64,000 nt of DNA. Origin: JBBQER01 sp052148155. GTDB lineage: Bacteria; Actinomycetota; Acidimicrobiia; IMCC26256; PALSA-610. The notes below the pieces were generated by a model. The model saw nothing but the letters and a program-made list of their open reading frames with translations. It had not been told where the DNA came from and did not search any database. Both the position numbers and the translations under genes were made by a program. Shown piece after piece: positions 45,626 to 54,791 of this stretch. Numbering within the stretch: position 1 is the first letter of the stretch; each line of letters starts with the position of its first letter. The DNA lies in NCBI GenBank assembly GCA_052148155.1, contig JBKQIY010000025.1:62001-126000 (forward strand), read 5' to 3'.

Positions 45626-46930
45626 ATGCCATATGAACCGGTCAATCTGATCGAGGTCAGATGCTGGGGCACACGAGTTGGCGCCATCGCACTCGATCCA
45701 AGCTCCGGCTTCTACGTGTTCGAATACGACCCCAAGTGGTCGACGACCGGCGTGCAGCTCGCGCCGACGACGATGCCCGTTGGTGGTCGCCAGCAACGGT
45801 TCGTCTTTCCGAACCTCCCGCCAGTCACGTACCACCGCCTTCCATCGATGATCGCGGATTCACTCCCCGACGACTTCGGCAACGCGCTCACCACCGCGTA
45901 TCTCGCCAACGAGGGGGTGCGGCCCGAGGACATCACGCCGCTCGACCGGCTTGCCTACCTCGGTAGCCGGGGCATGGGAGCGCTGGAGTTCCGTCCCGGA
46001 CGTGGACCGCGCACGCGCAAGTCGACTGCGATCAACCTGTCCGAACTTGTCGTCGCTGCACGCAGTGCGCTCGCCGGAGCGGTCACCGACGAGACGCGTA
46101 CGACGAACGCCATCAAGCACCTCATCGCCGTCGGCACCTCCGCGGGCGGCGTCCGCGCAAAAGCGGTTGTCGCGCTCAACCCGATCACCAACGAATTGCG
46201 ATCCGGTCAGGTTCCCGCCGACCCAGGCTTTGAGCAGTGGCTCTTGAAGCTCGACGGTGTCAGCGCTGACTTCGACCTTGGCGTGTCCGGTCATTTCGGT
46301 CGCATCGAATACGCCTACTCGAAGATGGCAGCGGCCGCTGGCATCGAGATGACCGAGTGTCGCGTCTTGGAGGAAGGGGGACGCGCACACTTCATGACGC
46401 GGCGATTCGATCGCACAACTACGGGCGAGAAGATCCACGTTCAGTCACTGTGCGCTCTCGCTCACCTCGACTTCAAACAGGTCGGTGTCCACGACTACGC
46501 GCAGCTTTTCTTGCAGATCGACCAACTCGGACTCGGCGCCGACGCGCGCGCCGAAGCGTTCCGCAGGATGGTCTTCAACGTGGCCGCGGCCAACTGTGAC
46601 GATCACTCGAAGAACTTCTCGTTCCTCCTCCCGGAGGGCGGCGAGTGGAAACTGGCTCCTGCGTACGACGTGACCCATGCCTACGCAGCGCGCAGCGAGT
46701 GGACGCACGAGCACTTGATGGCCGTCAACGGCAGGCGGACGGCCATCGATCGAGACGGCATCGACACCGTCGCCGATCGATTCGCGGTACCCGGCGCGGC
46801 TCGGATCGTCGATCAGGTTCTCGCCGCAGTCGACGAGTGGCATAGCCATGCGGGCGCTACCGGCGTAGCTGACGACGTCACCCAAAGTGTCTCAGCGGAT
46901 ATCGCGCTCTGGACGGAACCACTTCGTTGA
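45626..46930 (+). CDS. hipA: HipA-like serine/threonine kinase toxin (434 aa)
   Basis: HipA-family toxin kinase of full length. Landmarks are the HipA N-terminal fold (residues 1-120), the Gly-rich loop GTSAGGVRAK (170-179), the ATP-binding Lys in LLKLD (206-210), the catalytic loop NCDDHSKN (323-330) and the metal-binding APAYDV (344-349). All catalytic residues are intact. In E. coli HipA phosphorylates glutamyl-tRNA synthetase and causes persistence; the target here is unknown. It follows hipB directly. Confidence 0.93.
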   Translation: MPYEPVNLIEVRCWGTRVGAIALDPSSGFYVFEYDPKWSTTGVQLAPTTMPVGGRQQRFVFPNLPPVTYHRLPSMIADSLPDDFGNALTTAYLANEGVRPEDITPLDRLAYLGSRGMGALEFRPGRGPRTRKSTAINLSELVVAARSALAGAVTDETRTTNAIKHLIAVGTSAGGVRAKAVVALNPITNELRSGQVPADPGFEQWLLKLDGVSADFDLGVSGHFGRIEYAYSKMAAAAGIEMTECRVLEEGGRAHFMTRRFDRTTTGEKIHVQSLCALAHLDFKQVGVHDYAQLFLQIDQLGLGADARAEAFRRMVFNVAAANCDDHSKNFSFLLPEGGEWKLAPAYDVTHAYAARSEWTHEHLMAVNGRRTAIDRDGIDTVADRFAVPGAARIVDQVLAAVDEWHSHAGATGVADDVTQSVSADIALWTEPLR

Positions 46931-47136
46931 GCGGACGGAGCGTCCTTGTCGAGAGACAAGCACGTTCGAACTGCGACGCCAGCCACCACGCCTCCGCCCG
47001 ATTCGTCTCGAGCGGTTCAGCCGCGTGAGAGGGATAGGCGATCCGTCATCCGAACAACACACTCGGGTGATCCGCCCGAAGAGTTTTCGCCGCGACATTC
47101 ACCACGTCGGGTCTGACACCTCGACGAATGGTCGCG

Positions 47137-48012
47137 TCAAGTTTGAGGGTGGACCGTCGCCCAGTCAGCGGCTACGTCGATCACGGTCCAATCGCCGTCG
47201 ACTGCAGCCTTGAGCAGGCCTTCGTTGCCGGACCCCAAGACAGGATCTGTGTCGTAGGCGTACTCGCGGTCAGCGTCGGTGTGATGCACGGCGAGTTCTA
47301 AGGTCCGGCGCGGATTGGCCGCAGTCCACTGCAGCATCGCGAGGTCCCCGTCGGTGTTCCCGGCGGCCAAGATCGGACGCTGTCCGACCACTTGGTGGAT
47401 CGAGATGGGCTTTTGCGCTTTGTCGTCGAGCACCGCGAGGTCCGTACCCTTGAGCAGTTCTGGTCCGGCGTCGCCAGTCTGGAATGTGACTGTGCCGGTA
47501 CTGCCGATCACGCGGTGCGGCCGTAGGCCGAACACGTCCGGAGCCCAAGCCCGCATGAAGTCTGCGCCGCCGCCGGAGAAGATCCAGCACGCGAACCCGT
47601 TCCGCTCCAACAGGCCGATCAGCTCGACCATCGGCTGGTACACCATCGCCGCGTACGAACGGCCGAAGCGCGGATGGCGAGCCGTTGCTATCCAAGCGCG
47701 CACCACGGCGTCGAATTCGTCGGTGGTAATCGACCCGTGCGTGAGTTGGATCAGCGCCAGCACCGCGCCGATACCACCCGCTTTCAACTCCTCGGGCGTC
47801 GTGGGTTTTCCGAGTTGAGCGGCACGATCCAACGCGAATGCCAATTGTGCGTACGGGTTTTCGGTTGAAAGGGTGCCGTCGTTGTCGAACACCGCGACAC
47901 GATCAACCTGTGGCACGAATTCGGCGGACTTGGGATCCGTCACCGCGCCGAGGAAGTCCAAGATCGACCTCTTGGCATGCGTGTCTCGCCAGCTCGGAAG
48001 CAAGTCGGGCAT
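47137..48012 (-). CDS. HAD-family phosphatase (291 aa)
   Basis: Haloacid dehalogenase fold. Motif I with the nucleophilic Asp is VFDNDGTLSTEN, motif II is WIFSGGGADF, and the Lys/Asp motifs are in LLKGTDLAVLDDKAQ and LAAGNTDGDLAML. Resembles the SerB-like branch acting on small phosphate esters. ATG 48012 is fixed by GGAGGAGA upstream. No signal peptide is seen. Stands alone. Confidence 0.9.
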   Translation of the reverse strand: MPDLLPSWRDTHAKRSILDFLGAVTDPKSAEFVPQVDRVAVFDNDGTLSTENPYAQLAFALDRAAQLGKPTTPEELKAGGIGAVLALIQLTHGSITTDEFDAVVRAWIATARHPRFGRSYAAMVYQPMVELIGLLERNGFACWIFSGGGADFMRAWAPDVFGLRPHRVIGSTGTVTFQTGDAGPELLKGTDLAVLDDKAQKPISIHQVVGQRPILAAGNTDGDLAMLQWTAANPRRTLELAVHHTDADREYAYDTDPVLGSGNEGLLKAAVDGDWTVIDVAADWATVHPQT

Positions 48013-48385
48013 CGCTTCTCCTCCGGATCTCGGGCGAACGGCATGCCGGAGCGGGCCGCCGATTCCGTCTCCGACGTTGAACTCCAACCGGTCGGGGCGC
48101 ATCCCCCGCATCGGGTGATCGCAGAAGCGTCCAGCCGTTCGTTCTCTCGACCGGAAGGTGGGTCGGCACGAGCGTCAGCGCATGTTGCGTCAGCGTCGCA
48201 AGCTCGTCCCGGGAACCATGTAACGGGTCGACAAGCTTGCAGAATCGAGGGCCAATCGGGCTCCACGTAACAACGCCGCGGTCGACGTCCTCGGCTTTAG
48301 CCAGCCTCTCGACACCTCGAGTCTCAGCTGTAGCCTGAGTGGCACGAGCGCCGCCGGCGTATTCGACCTCGAAGTAGGTGGCCGC
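48013..48385. other. Intergenic region without recognised gene
   Basis: About 370 bases between divergent HAD phosphatase and PAS-LuxR genes. It must hold two promoters, but no clear palindrome, RNA gene or protein-like frame is visible. Confidence 0.4.
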
Positions 48386-49459
48386 TTGAGCACTGCCGCC
48401 ACAAACACCGCCAATGGTTCCCGAGACGCCGACCTTCGCGACGTATTGCACCAAAGTGCACTTCCGATCGCGACATTCGATCTCGATGACATGCGTTTCA
48501 TCGATGCGAATGAGGCCGCTCGGGCACTGGTTGGGCTCGGCGACGATGTCGAACTGCCCGAGCGGGTCTCCGACATCGTCGTGGGGGTGGAGGAAGACGA
48601 ACTCATGGCGCCGCTGCGCTTGCTCGGTGACGGCACGATCCTCGCGTTCGAAGCTCGGCGTCACCTGCGCCGCGCCGATGGCTCGACGATCTCTGTGCAT
48701 TCGTGGGTCCGATCCCTGGAGTCGCTTCGCTCGCACACAGCGTTGGTCGTCTTTGCGCTCCGTGACGCCGACGGTCCGGACTCGTTTACTGGCGAACTGC
48801 CAGGAACCCGATTGCGTCTCTCCGGACCTGTCGTTGTGGGCTCTCTCGATCTCGATATGCGTATCCGACGGGTCGGCAAGGATGTAGTGGAATTGCTCGG
48901 CGAGGAGCCCGAGGCGTTGCTCGGACATCCGCTCGTCGAGCGACTTCACCGAGATGACGTCGGCGCGTTCCTTCTCGGCCTTGGTCGGGCGATGGCCGAT
49001 GACCAAGGAACGGCAATGCACGTTCGCGTCCGTCATGCCAACGGCGACTATGTCCGCCTTCGGCTGGTCGTGACTCCGACCCGCGGCGCGCCGGGCACGC
49101 GCCTCGGCATCGTGATGACCGCAGAGAGCTCCGACTCACCGAAAGACGCGCGAGTCAGCGAACTCGAACGCCATCTCTTCCGTATCGCCCTCGAGGTACA
49201 GGCGGCCGGCGTCGTCGACGGACTCCAACGGCTTCCAGACCCTTCACAGATCCCGGGACTGGGCGACCTGTCGTCGCGTCAATGGGACATCCTCACGCGC
49301 TTGCTGCGTGGCGAACGAGTACCTGACATCGCGCGTGCGACGTTCGTCAGCCAGAGCACGGTGCGCAATCAACTGGGGCTGATCTACCAGAAGGTCGGCG
49401 TGCATTCCCAAGCCGAGCTCCTGTCGCTGCTTCGCGCTGGCGAAGGTCAGACCGTCTAA
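48386..49459 (+). CDS. PAS-PAS-LuxR transcriptional regulator (357 aa)
   Basis: Two PAS domains (about residues 15-130: IATFDLDDMRFIDANEAARA; and 150-250: DMRIRRVGKDVVELLGEEPE) precede a LuxR/NarL-type DNA-binding domain (about 290-350: LSSRQWDILTRLLRGERVPD, then VSQSTVRNQLGLIYQKVGV). No receiver domain or membrane segment; a cytosolic ligand- or redox-sensing regulator. The start is TTG by the frame; ribosome site weak. It lies 57 bases upstream of a degenerate GGDEF-EAL gene and may be co-transcribed. Confidence 0.9.
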   Translation: MSTAATNTANGSRDADLRDVLHQSALPIATFDLDDMRFIDANEAARALVGLGDDVELPERVSDIVVGVEEDELMAPLRLLGDGTILAFEARRHLRRADGSTISVHSWVRSLESLRSHTALVVFALRDADGPDSFTGELPGTRLRLSGPVVVGSLDLDMRIRRVGKDVVELLGEEPEALLGHPLVERLHRDDVGAFLLGLGRAMADDQGTAMHVRVRHANGDYVRLRLVVTPTRGAPGTRLGIVMTAESSDSPKDARVSELERHLFRIALEVQAAGVVDGLQRLPDPSQIPGLGDLSSRQWDILTRLLRGERVPDIARATFVSQSTVRNQLGLIYQKVGVHSQAELLSLLRAGEGQTV

Positions 49460-49516
49460 GGATTGCCGATGTAGTGACCATTCCGGTCTTGCGTTGCCTT
49501 CGGGACAATCGACCCG

Positions 49517-50692
49517 ATGGACAAAGCTTCGAACTCTCCAGCCGACTATCGCGATGAGATCGGCCAACTTGTCGACGAAGGCATCGCGTGGGCGCGGCGT
49601 GTACGCGGCCGATCTGTCACCGTGGTATCGATAGAGCTTGACGACGTCGGGACTCTGCGAGGGAACCTCAGCGGTGCTGGTCTCGCCGAGCTCCTCAGTG
49701 TCGTTGGTGACCGCCTTGCGGGGCTGGACGGCGTCGCGTGCGTACGAACGAGCGAGACGTTTGTCTTGGTATCAAGAGTCCCCCGCTCGGTCTTCGATGC
49801 GTTCAGGCTGGCCGACCACGTGGTCAGCACAATCTCGCGCGGCACCGTCGTTGGCGCCTTCGAAGTCTCGCTCGCGGCGAGCATGGGCGTCGCACTCTCG
49901 CCGGACGGCATCCGCTCAGGTCGTGAACTACTGAACGACGCTCACGTCGCGCTCGAGGAAGCCAAACAGCGGGGCCGGGGCAAGGTCGTGGTATTGAGTC
50001 CCGAGCTCGACCGACGCCGTCCCGATGTGCGTCCGGATATCGGCATCCACTTCGAGCCCGTGGTCTCGCTGGCTGACGGCAGCGTCTCCACGTACGAGGC
50101 CACGGTGCAGGCAGGCACATTGCCTGGATTCGGCGACGCCGACACCTCGACGTTCGATCTGCTCCTCGACGACCTGGCGCGCAGGATGGCGACCTGGCCC
50201 ATCGACCTCGACGCTTCGTGCAAGGTATCGACGTCGCATTTTCTCGACGGTCGCTTCCCTCAACGCGTCGCCACGATCGCGGATCGCTACTCGCTCGAGC
50301 ACGACCGGTTCGTATTCGAGATCGACGCCGGTCAGGCGTTAGAAGACACGCCACGCGTTCAGCGCATCCTCACGCGGCTACGCGACGACGGATGGCGGAT
50401 TGGTGTCGGCGGGTTCGACGCCGCAACTTCGGTGCTGAGCGTGCTGGCATTGTTGCCGGTGCAGTTCGTGAGCATCAACCGAACGCTTGTCGAAGACGCC
50501 GATCCCAGGATCTGGGACCTGCTGTCCATCTCCGCTGCGGGGAGGTCGCTGCAGATCTCCACAGTCGCATCAGGGATCGAGACGTTGCCCGAGCTCGCGC
50601 TCGCGCTCGCACACGAGTACGACTTCGCCCAGGGTCCGCTCTTCGACACTCAGGGATCGGGTCCAGAAGGTCCTATACCTGGACGACCATGA
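49517..50692 (+). CDS. Degenerate GGDEF-EAL protein (391 aa)
   Basis: The first half (about residues 20-165) has the GGDEF fold, but the signature is RTSETF instead of GGDEF; the second half (about 175-380) has an EAL fold with YEATVQ in place of EALVR and GGFDAA in place of DDFG. All catalytic motifs of cyclase and phosphodiesterase are lost, so it probably senses c-di-GMP or acts by protein contact. ATG 49517. Probably co-transcribed with the PAS-LuxR regulator and followed by a strong hairpin. Confidence 0.85.
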   Translation: MDKASNSPADYRDEIGQLVDEGIAWARRVRGRSVTVVSIELDDVGTLRGNLSGAGLAELLSVVGDRLAGLDGVACVRTSETFVLVSRVPRSVFDAFRLADHVVSTISRGTVVGAFEVSLAASMGVALSPDGIRSGRELLNDAHVALEEAKQRGRGKVVVLSPELDRRRPDVRPDIGIHFEPVVSLADGSVSTYEATVQAGTLPGFGDADTSTFDLLLDDLARRMATWPIDLDASCKVSTSHFLDGRFPQRVATIADRYSLEHDRFVFEIDAGQALEDTPRVQRILTRLRDDGWRIGVGGFDAATSVLSVLALLPVQFVSINRTLVEDADPRIWDLLSISAAGRSLQISTVASGIETLPELALALAHEYDFAQGPLFDTQGSGPEGPIPGRP

Positions 50693-50752
50693 CGTCGTGC
50701 GGTGGTCTCGCCGGCCGCCCCAGATTCTGGATCGTCGTCCTCATGCCGGCGC

Positions 50753-50827
50753 TGACGGAAGGTCCCGCCGCGGGCGGGCGGTGGGGCCTTCCGTCATGGC
50801 CCGCCTGCAACGACGCGGGCGGGCCAT
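50753..50827. terminator. Two back-to-back GC-rich hairpins, probable bidirectional terminator
   Basis: The first hairpin pairs TGACGGAAGG (50753-50762) with CCTTCCGTCA (50787-50796); the second pairs ATGGCCCGCC (50796-50805) with GGCGGGCCAT (50818-50827). They lie between the convergent ends of the degenerate GGDEF-EAL gene (50692) and the STAS gene (50845). No U-tract is seen, as is usual in actinobacteria. Confidence 0.65.
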
Positions 50828-50844
50828 GACACGACAGATGGAGC

Positions 50845-51189
50845 TCACCACGATGACGCGGAGATCTTCGCTGTCGGCACGGCTGCCAGACGCGGGCGAT
50901 GCACGACGTGGTCGACCGCCCGTCGGGTCACGCGGTCGAAGTGACACCGAACGTCGCCGCCGAATACAACGGCGACAAGATGCACCGCCGGGTTTGGGTT
51001 CGTCAACGTGACCGGGACACTGTGCGATGCCGCTGCAAGGACACGCATCCCCGCGGCGGCAATCCATACCACTTCGGAGCAATCAACGACAACGCCTCGG
51101 CGCTGGGCGACAAGTTGGTCGACTGCTTTGGCGAACGCCGCGACATTCGTCTCGTCGATCCGAGATGTCGGCGCGAACACCGGAACCAC
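50845..51189 (-). CDS. STAS-domain protein, anti-sigma antagonist type (114 aa)
   Basis: STAS fold: APTSRIDETNVAAFAKAVDQ, then GVVVDCSEVVWIAAAGMRVL, where the SEVVWI strand leads into the loop that carries the regulatory Ser (here Ala-rich, so phosphorylation may be lost). The C-terminal 35 residues are not clearly part of the fold. GTG 51189 or the next GTG 9 bases on; no certain ribosome site. It follows the L,D-transpeptidase gene by 34 bases on the same strand. Confidence 0.65.
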   Translation of the reverse strand: MVPVFAPTSRIDETNVAAFAKAVDQLVAQRRGVVVDCSEVVWIAAAGMRVLAAASHSVPVTLTNPNPAVHLVAVVFGGDVRCHFDRVTRRAVDHVVHRPRLAAVPTAKISASSW

Positions 51190-51223
51190 TACCTCGTCTC
51201 ACCGATAACAGTTGCGAGTCGCA

Positions 51224-52429
51224 TCACGGAGATGCCGTGAATGCGGACCATCGGGTATCCCAGTCCATGACACCGTGATCTCCGACGGCAGGTGGACGCG
51301 GGCTACCAGTGACGACAATGACGTCACCGAACTGACTGAATGCGAAGAAGGCTGCTGCGTTCGCAGGACTCAGATTGATGCAGCCGTGGGAGACATTGGC
51401 GTTGCCCTGGCTGGAGACCGACCAGGGGGCCGAGTGCACGTACTCGCCGCTGTCAGATATGCGAACGTCGTCGTAAACGAGTTCGTCGTAGCCGTCAGCC
51501 GAGTTCACTGGTATCCCGTTGGTTGACGACACCATGCGCACGACACTCGATCGATCGAGGACGATGTGTACACCGTCCATGGTCGGGTCAGCGAGCGTGC
51601 CGCCACTGATCGGGTAGGTCGCGATCGTTTGACCGTTGTCGATGACGGTCATCTCGTCGGTCCACAGGTTCGCGTACGACACGTGTGAGTTTCCCACTGT
51701 GAAATGAACCGTTCCCTCGCTTGTACCCCAACCGTCAGCGCCGGCGTTCCATCCCGCTAAGTTCCAGGTGACGGTGACGTGCGCGCCGGCCGGCCAGAAC
51801 GTCTGCGGCCGGAAGTGCAACTCGTGGTCGCTGAACCAGTGCCAGCCGCCCGCAATCGCCGGCGACTCCTTGACCGATAAGTGCGTGAGCAGGCTCGCCC
51901 GCGCCGTGTAGCTGATCGGCTGGTTGAAGGTGAACAGCACCGGCTGGCCGACACCCACGATCTGGCCTTGCCACGGAAATACGATCGCCGACACCGGTGA
52001 CGGTGGTGTCAGAGTTCGGAACTGCATTGTCGAGTCAGCCTGCTGACGGGCGGCTCCAGATAACGTCGCGATCACGTGGTAAACGGTCCCGTAGCCGAGG
52101 ATGCCACTCGACCGCCATTCAACCCCCGAACGTGCGAACGAGCCCCGAACGTTGGTGCCAGACGCGGATGCGACGCGCACGGAGACGAGCCGCCCCATAC
52201 GGGCCGTTACGACGATTGGCGAGTCAGGTGCGACCGACGTAGCCCCGGGCGTCGGCGCGAAGCTCACCGATGCCGCCAACTCCGCTCGGAGTTCCGTCGC
52301 CGTGCCGTTTCCGGATTCATGCGAGCGCGCCTCATGTCGGACCGTCACGGCAATCGCAACACAGCACATGATCAACAAGACCGCGGTCACGCTGCTCCTG
52401 CCGCGGGACCGCGTGCCCGCGTATCGCAT
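51224..52429 (-). CDS. L,D-transpeptidase with Ig-like domains (401 aa)
   Basis: An N-terminal anchor (VTAVLLIMCCVAIAVTV) places the enzyme outside the membrane. Two Ig-like beta domains (about residues 60-145 and 150-255) lead to a YkuD catalytic domain with the HGCINLS motif and nucleophile Cys350. It forms 3-3 peptidoglycan cross-links, as LdtMt2-like enzymes do in mycobacteria. ATG with GGAG 8 bases upstream. Length and layout are typical of actinobacterial Ldt proteins. Confidence 0.95.
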   Translation of the reverse strand: MRYAGTRSRGRSSVTAVLLIMCCVAIAVTVRHEARSHESGNGTATELRAELAASVSFAPTPGATSVAPDSPIVVTARMGRLVSVRVASASGTNVRGSFARSGVEWRSSGILGYGTVYHVIATLSGAARQQADSTMQFRTLTPPSPVSAIVFPWQGQIVGVGQPVLFTFNQPISYTARASLLTHLSVKESPAIAGGWHWFSDHELHFRPQTFWPAGAHVTVTWNLAGWNAGADGWGTSEGTVHFTVGNSHVSYANLWTDEMTVIDNGQTIATYPISGGTLADPTMDGVHIVLDRSSVVRMVSSTNGIPVNSADGYDELVYDDVRISDSGEYVHSAPWSVSSQGNANVSHGCINLSPANAAAFFAFSQFGDVIVVTGSPRPPAVGDHGVMDWDTRWSAFTASP

Positions 52430-52752
52430 GACGATTTCTCCAGTTCAACAGGAGCGATGCGCGACCCTGGTCCGATGCCAGGGCCGCGTTGCTCCCACGC
52501 AGCTAAGCGGACACCGAAGTAATCGCGCCGGAATCACCCCGACAGAGTCCCTGTAGTTCCCGTCGAGCGTGTCGCCCCGCGATGATGCCCACGAACGTCT
52601 TGACCCGTGATTCAGCGAACCATTCGCGCACCATCATCCCAACAACGACCTCAATATGGCTCCGGTCAATACACCTGAACTGCACGGGCCGCTCGACATC
52701 TCGCGCTACGGCAACCGTGACCTCTGGTTTTCGTCGTGCCGGAAGAAGCGCT
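52430..52752. other. Intergenic region without recognised gene
   Basis: About 320 bases upstream of the L,D-transpeptidase. CCCTGG and CCAGGG form a 19-base inverted repeat near 52467-52485. No protein-like frame, RNA gene or TCACCC-N5-GGGTGA site is present. Confidence 0.35.
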
Positions 52753-53253
52753 TCAGACGCTGGCCTTCGCCTTTTGGAGTTCCTTTTCCATTTCCGCATC
52801 GAGGTTGCCGGCGACCGTATCGATCACGACTTTCTTCTCTGCGTGACTGAGCAACGAAGTGATGTCGGCGCCCTTGCGATTCACGGCCACGACGATGAGG
52901 CCTGACTCTCCCGAGGAAAGGAGCGTTGCGGCCTCTTCGATCTTCGCCTTCGGGATGTTGTTCCAGAAATGACCGACCAACGCGCCGGCTCCGGCGCCGC
53001 CCGCGATTGCGGCTACGCCGACTGGAGGAGCGAGGACGACGAGGGCCGCGCCGACCCAGGCCAGATGCTTGGCAGTCGTATCGTGGCGTTCGATCTGAAG
53101 GTTTCCGTCCGAGTCCTTGGTCAGAACCGCAACGGCCATGTGATCGAACTCGCCCAACGACTTCGCGGCCTTGACTGCGTCGAAGTCGGCCAGAGCGTCA
53201 CCACGGCTGCCGTACTTTGCGGCAGCCAGAGCGATCGGTGTATCTGCTTTCAT
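52753..53253 (-). CDS. DUF1269-like membrane-associated stress protein (166 aa)
   Basis: N-terminal soluble part (KYGSRGDALADFDAVKAAKS, VAVLTKDSDGNLQIERHD) and a hydrophobic Gly-zipper (VGVAAIAGGAGAGALVGHFW) match the DUF1269 family of small membrane-associated proteins of unknown function. The C-terminal helices are charged. ATG 53253. A TCACCC-N5-GGGTGA site lies 71 bases upstream at 53325, tying it to the regulon of this region. The homologous DUF6325-like protein is at 61450. Confidence 0.85.
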   Translation of the reverse strand: MKADTPIALAAAKYGSRGDALADFDAVKAAKSLGEFDHMAVAVLTKDSDGNLQIERHDTTAKHLAWVGAALVVLAPPVGVAAIAGGAGAGALVGHFWNNIPKAKIEEAATLLSSGESGLIVVAVNRKGADITSLLSHAEKKVVIDTVAGNLDAEMEKELQKAKASV

Positions 53254-53324
53254 GGTGGTCTATCCCTCCGTCTCACGGGTGATTTTCGCCAAGCCGACGC
53301 TACGGCGAGCGCCCGACAATCGCA

Positions 53325-53341
53325 TCACCCGCACCGGGTGA
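53325..53341 (-). promoter_or_regulatory. Regulon site 1, TCACCCGCACCGGGTGA
   Basis: Perfect 7-base arms (TCACCCG/CGGGTGA) around 3 bases, 71 bases before the DUF1269-like start at 53253. One of a family of equal-length (17-base) inverted repeats confined to 53.3-63.5 kb; in the gene direction it is followed by TG. Confidence 0.75.
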
Positions 53342-53414
53342 CCTTCTCATGGCGTCCCGCTCGGACTGTTGGACGGCGCCGCGGCGCTCGCGCCCGACGC
53401 GACCGCCAATCGAT

Positions 53415-54629
53415 CTAGATCGACGCGGCTGCGCCACTCCGGAGGCGCCAGAGCGCGAGTTCCAGAGCGCCAACGATCAGGGCCGCGAGCAGCAGCTTGC
53501 CGAAGGTCAGGCTCGCGAACAGGATCCACGCCATCGCGACGGCCAGCAGTGCGATCTGGACGCCAGGGGCGTGAGAAGTGAGCCACGGCATGTCAGCAAC
53601 CCTCTGGCGAATCGCGACGGCGGCGCGGGCCGGTCCTGCGAGGAACGCAACGACCGCGACGACCAAGAAGATCAAGAGCGCGACGAGGGTGACATCAAGG
53701 TAGCTCGTGAGCACCCGGCTCACGACCGCCTGAGTGGCATCGCGGTACTCGGGCAACACGATGGACACGACATGTTTGCCCGAAGCGCGGGTGGTCGCTC
53801 GGAACGCAATAAGAAATCCGACCGTCGAGAGCCCGACCCAGATCGCGATGCGCCGCCGGTCTGGCGCGACCACGAACGCCGATACCAGCAGCACCAACGC
53901 CGCAATCACGATGGCGTACATCAGCTCATCGAGCAGTTGCGCGCCTCGCTGCACGGCCGACAACTGCTGCTTCTCGAATACCGTGAACGTCCCGAAATCG
54001 GGCGGGAGCGGATGGCCGAGCGCCTGTGAGAGCTTCGCACGCGCTGCGTCCGGGGTGAGGCTCGTGATCGAGGAGATCTTGCTCGCGAACCGTCCGTGCG
54101 TGCGCTCATTGACGGACTGCAGGACTTGGTCGATCACGGGTAGAAGGTTGAGGCGCACCTTGCCGTCCGTGACGTTCACCGCTCCCTTGCCGTTCAGCAC
54201 ACGCACGATGTCCGCATGCGCATCACGGTTCGCGACGAGCCAGATCTTCACAAAGGCCGGGCTCGCGAAGAACCTCTGCGCAGCCTCCGCGACGAACGAG
54301 TCAACCGCAGTCGAAAGAGGCGCGGCGAGCGGCTGCGCTATTGGGGGTAGAAATTTGTCGAAGAACGCCTCAGTATCGACCGCTTGGTTCACTTCGCTTG
54401 TGGTCCAGGTAGCAAGGGCAGCCTGGATGCGAACGTCCTTCGCAAGAGGGCCCACGGTCGCCAGCCACGCGTTCGTCTGATACGTGGTCTTGTGCACCCA
54501 GACGCTCGTAACTCCGATCGTCACGAACAAGCCGGCTAACACCGCGAGGACTGCAGCGATTATCCGGCGCACGCGATGGCCCGAGTTCGCTGCGGGCGCG
54601 TCCGAAGCTAAGTCGACGGCGGTCACCAA
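53415..54629 (-). CDS. Multi-pass membrane protein (404 aa)
   Basis: An N-terminal membrane segment (IIAAVLAVLAGLFVTIGVTS), a large extracytoplasmic domain of about 180 residues (VWVHKTTYQTNAWLATVGP onwards), then four more hydrophobic segments near the C-terminus (for example YAIVIAALVLLVSAFVVA and DVTLVALLIFLVVAVVAFLA). It resembles a family of actinobacterial membrane proteins of unknown function. GTG 54629. A regulon site lies 30 bases upstream at 54660. Confidence 0.75.
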   Translation of the reverse strand: MVTAVDLASDAPAANSGHRVRRIIAAVLAVLAGLFVTIGVTSVWVHKTTYQTNAWLATVGPLAKDVRIQAALATWTTSEVNQAVDTEAFFDKFLPPIAQPLAAPLSTAVDSFVAEAAQRFFASPAFVKIWLVANRDAHADIVRVLNGKGAVNVTDGKVRLNLLPVIDQVLQSVNERTHGRFASKISSITSLTPDAARAKLSQALGHPLPPDFGTFTVFEKQQLSAVQRGAQLLDELMYAIVIAALVLLVSAFVVAPDRRRIAIWVGLSTVGFLIAFRATTRASGKHVVSIVLPEYRDATQAVVSRVLTSYLDVTLVALLIFLVVAVVAFLAGPARAAVAIRQRVADMPWLTSHAPGVQIALLAVAMAWILFASLTFGKLLLAALIVGALELALWRLRSGAAASI

Positions 54630-54659
54630 GCCAACGTACGCCCCTGACCGCTGTCTGCA

Positions 54660-54676
54660 TCACCCGGACCGGGTGA
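54660..54676 (-). promoter_or_regulatory. Regulon site 2, TCACCCGGACCGGGTGA
   Basis: Perfect 7-base arms around GAC, 30 bases before the membrane-protein start at 54629. It may also serve the small divergent gene at 54792 (115 bases away). Confidence 0.75.
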
Positions 54677-54791
54677 GACCGCCCGGGCGTCGACCTGCAA
54701 CTCCGACGACGCCGCGAGCGGACGGGGTCGTGCGCCGTTCATCTCGTCGGCTGACGTGGCAGTGCTCGCTGGGCGCGATCGCGAACAGAGT

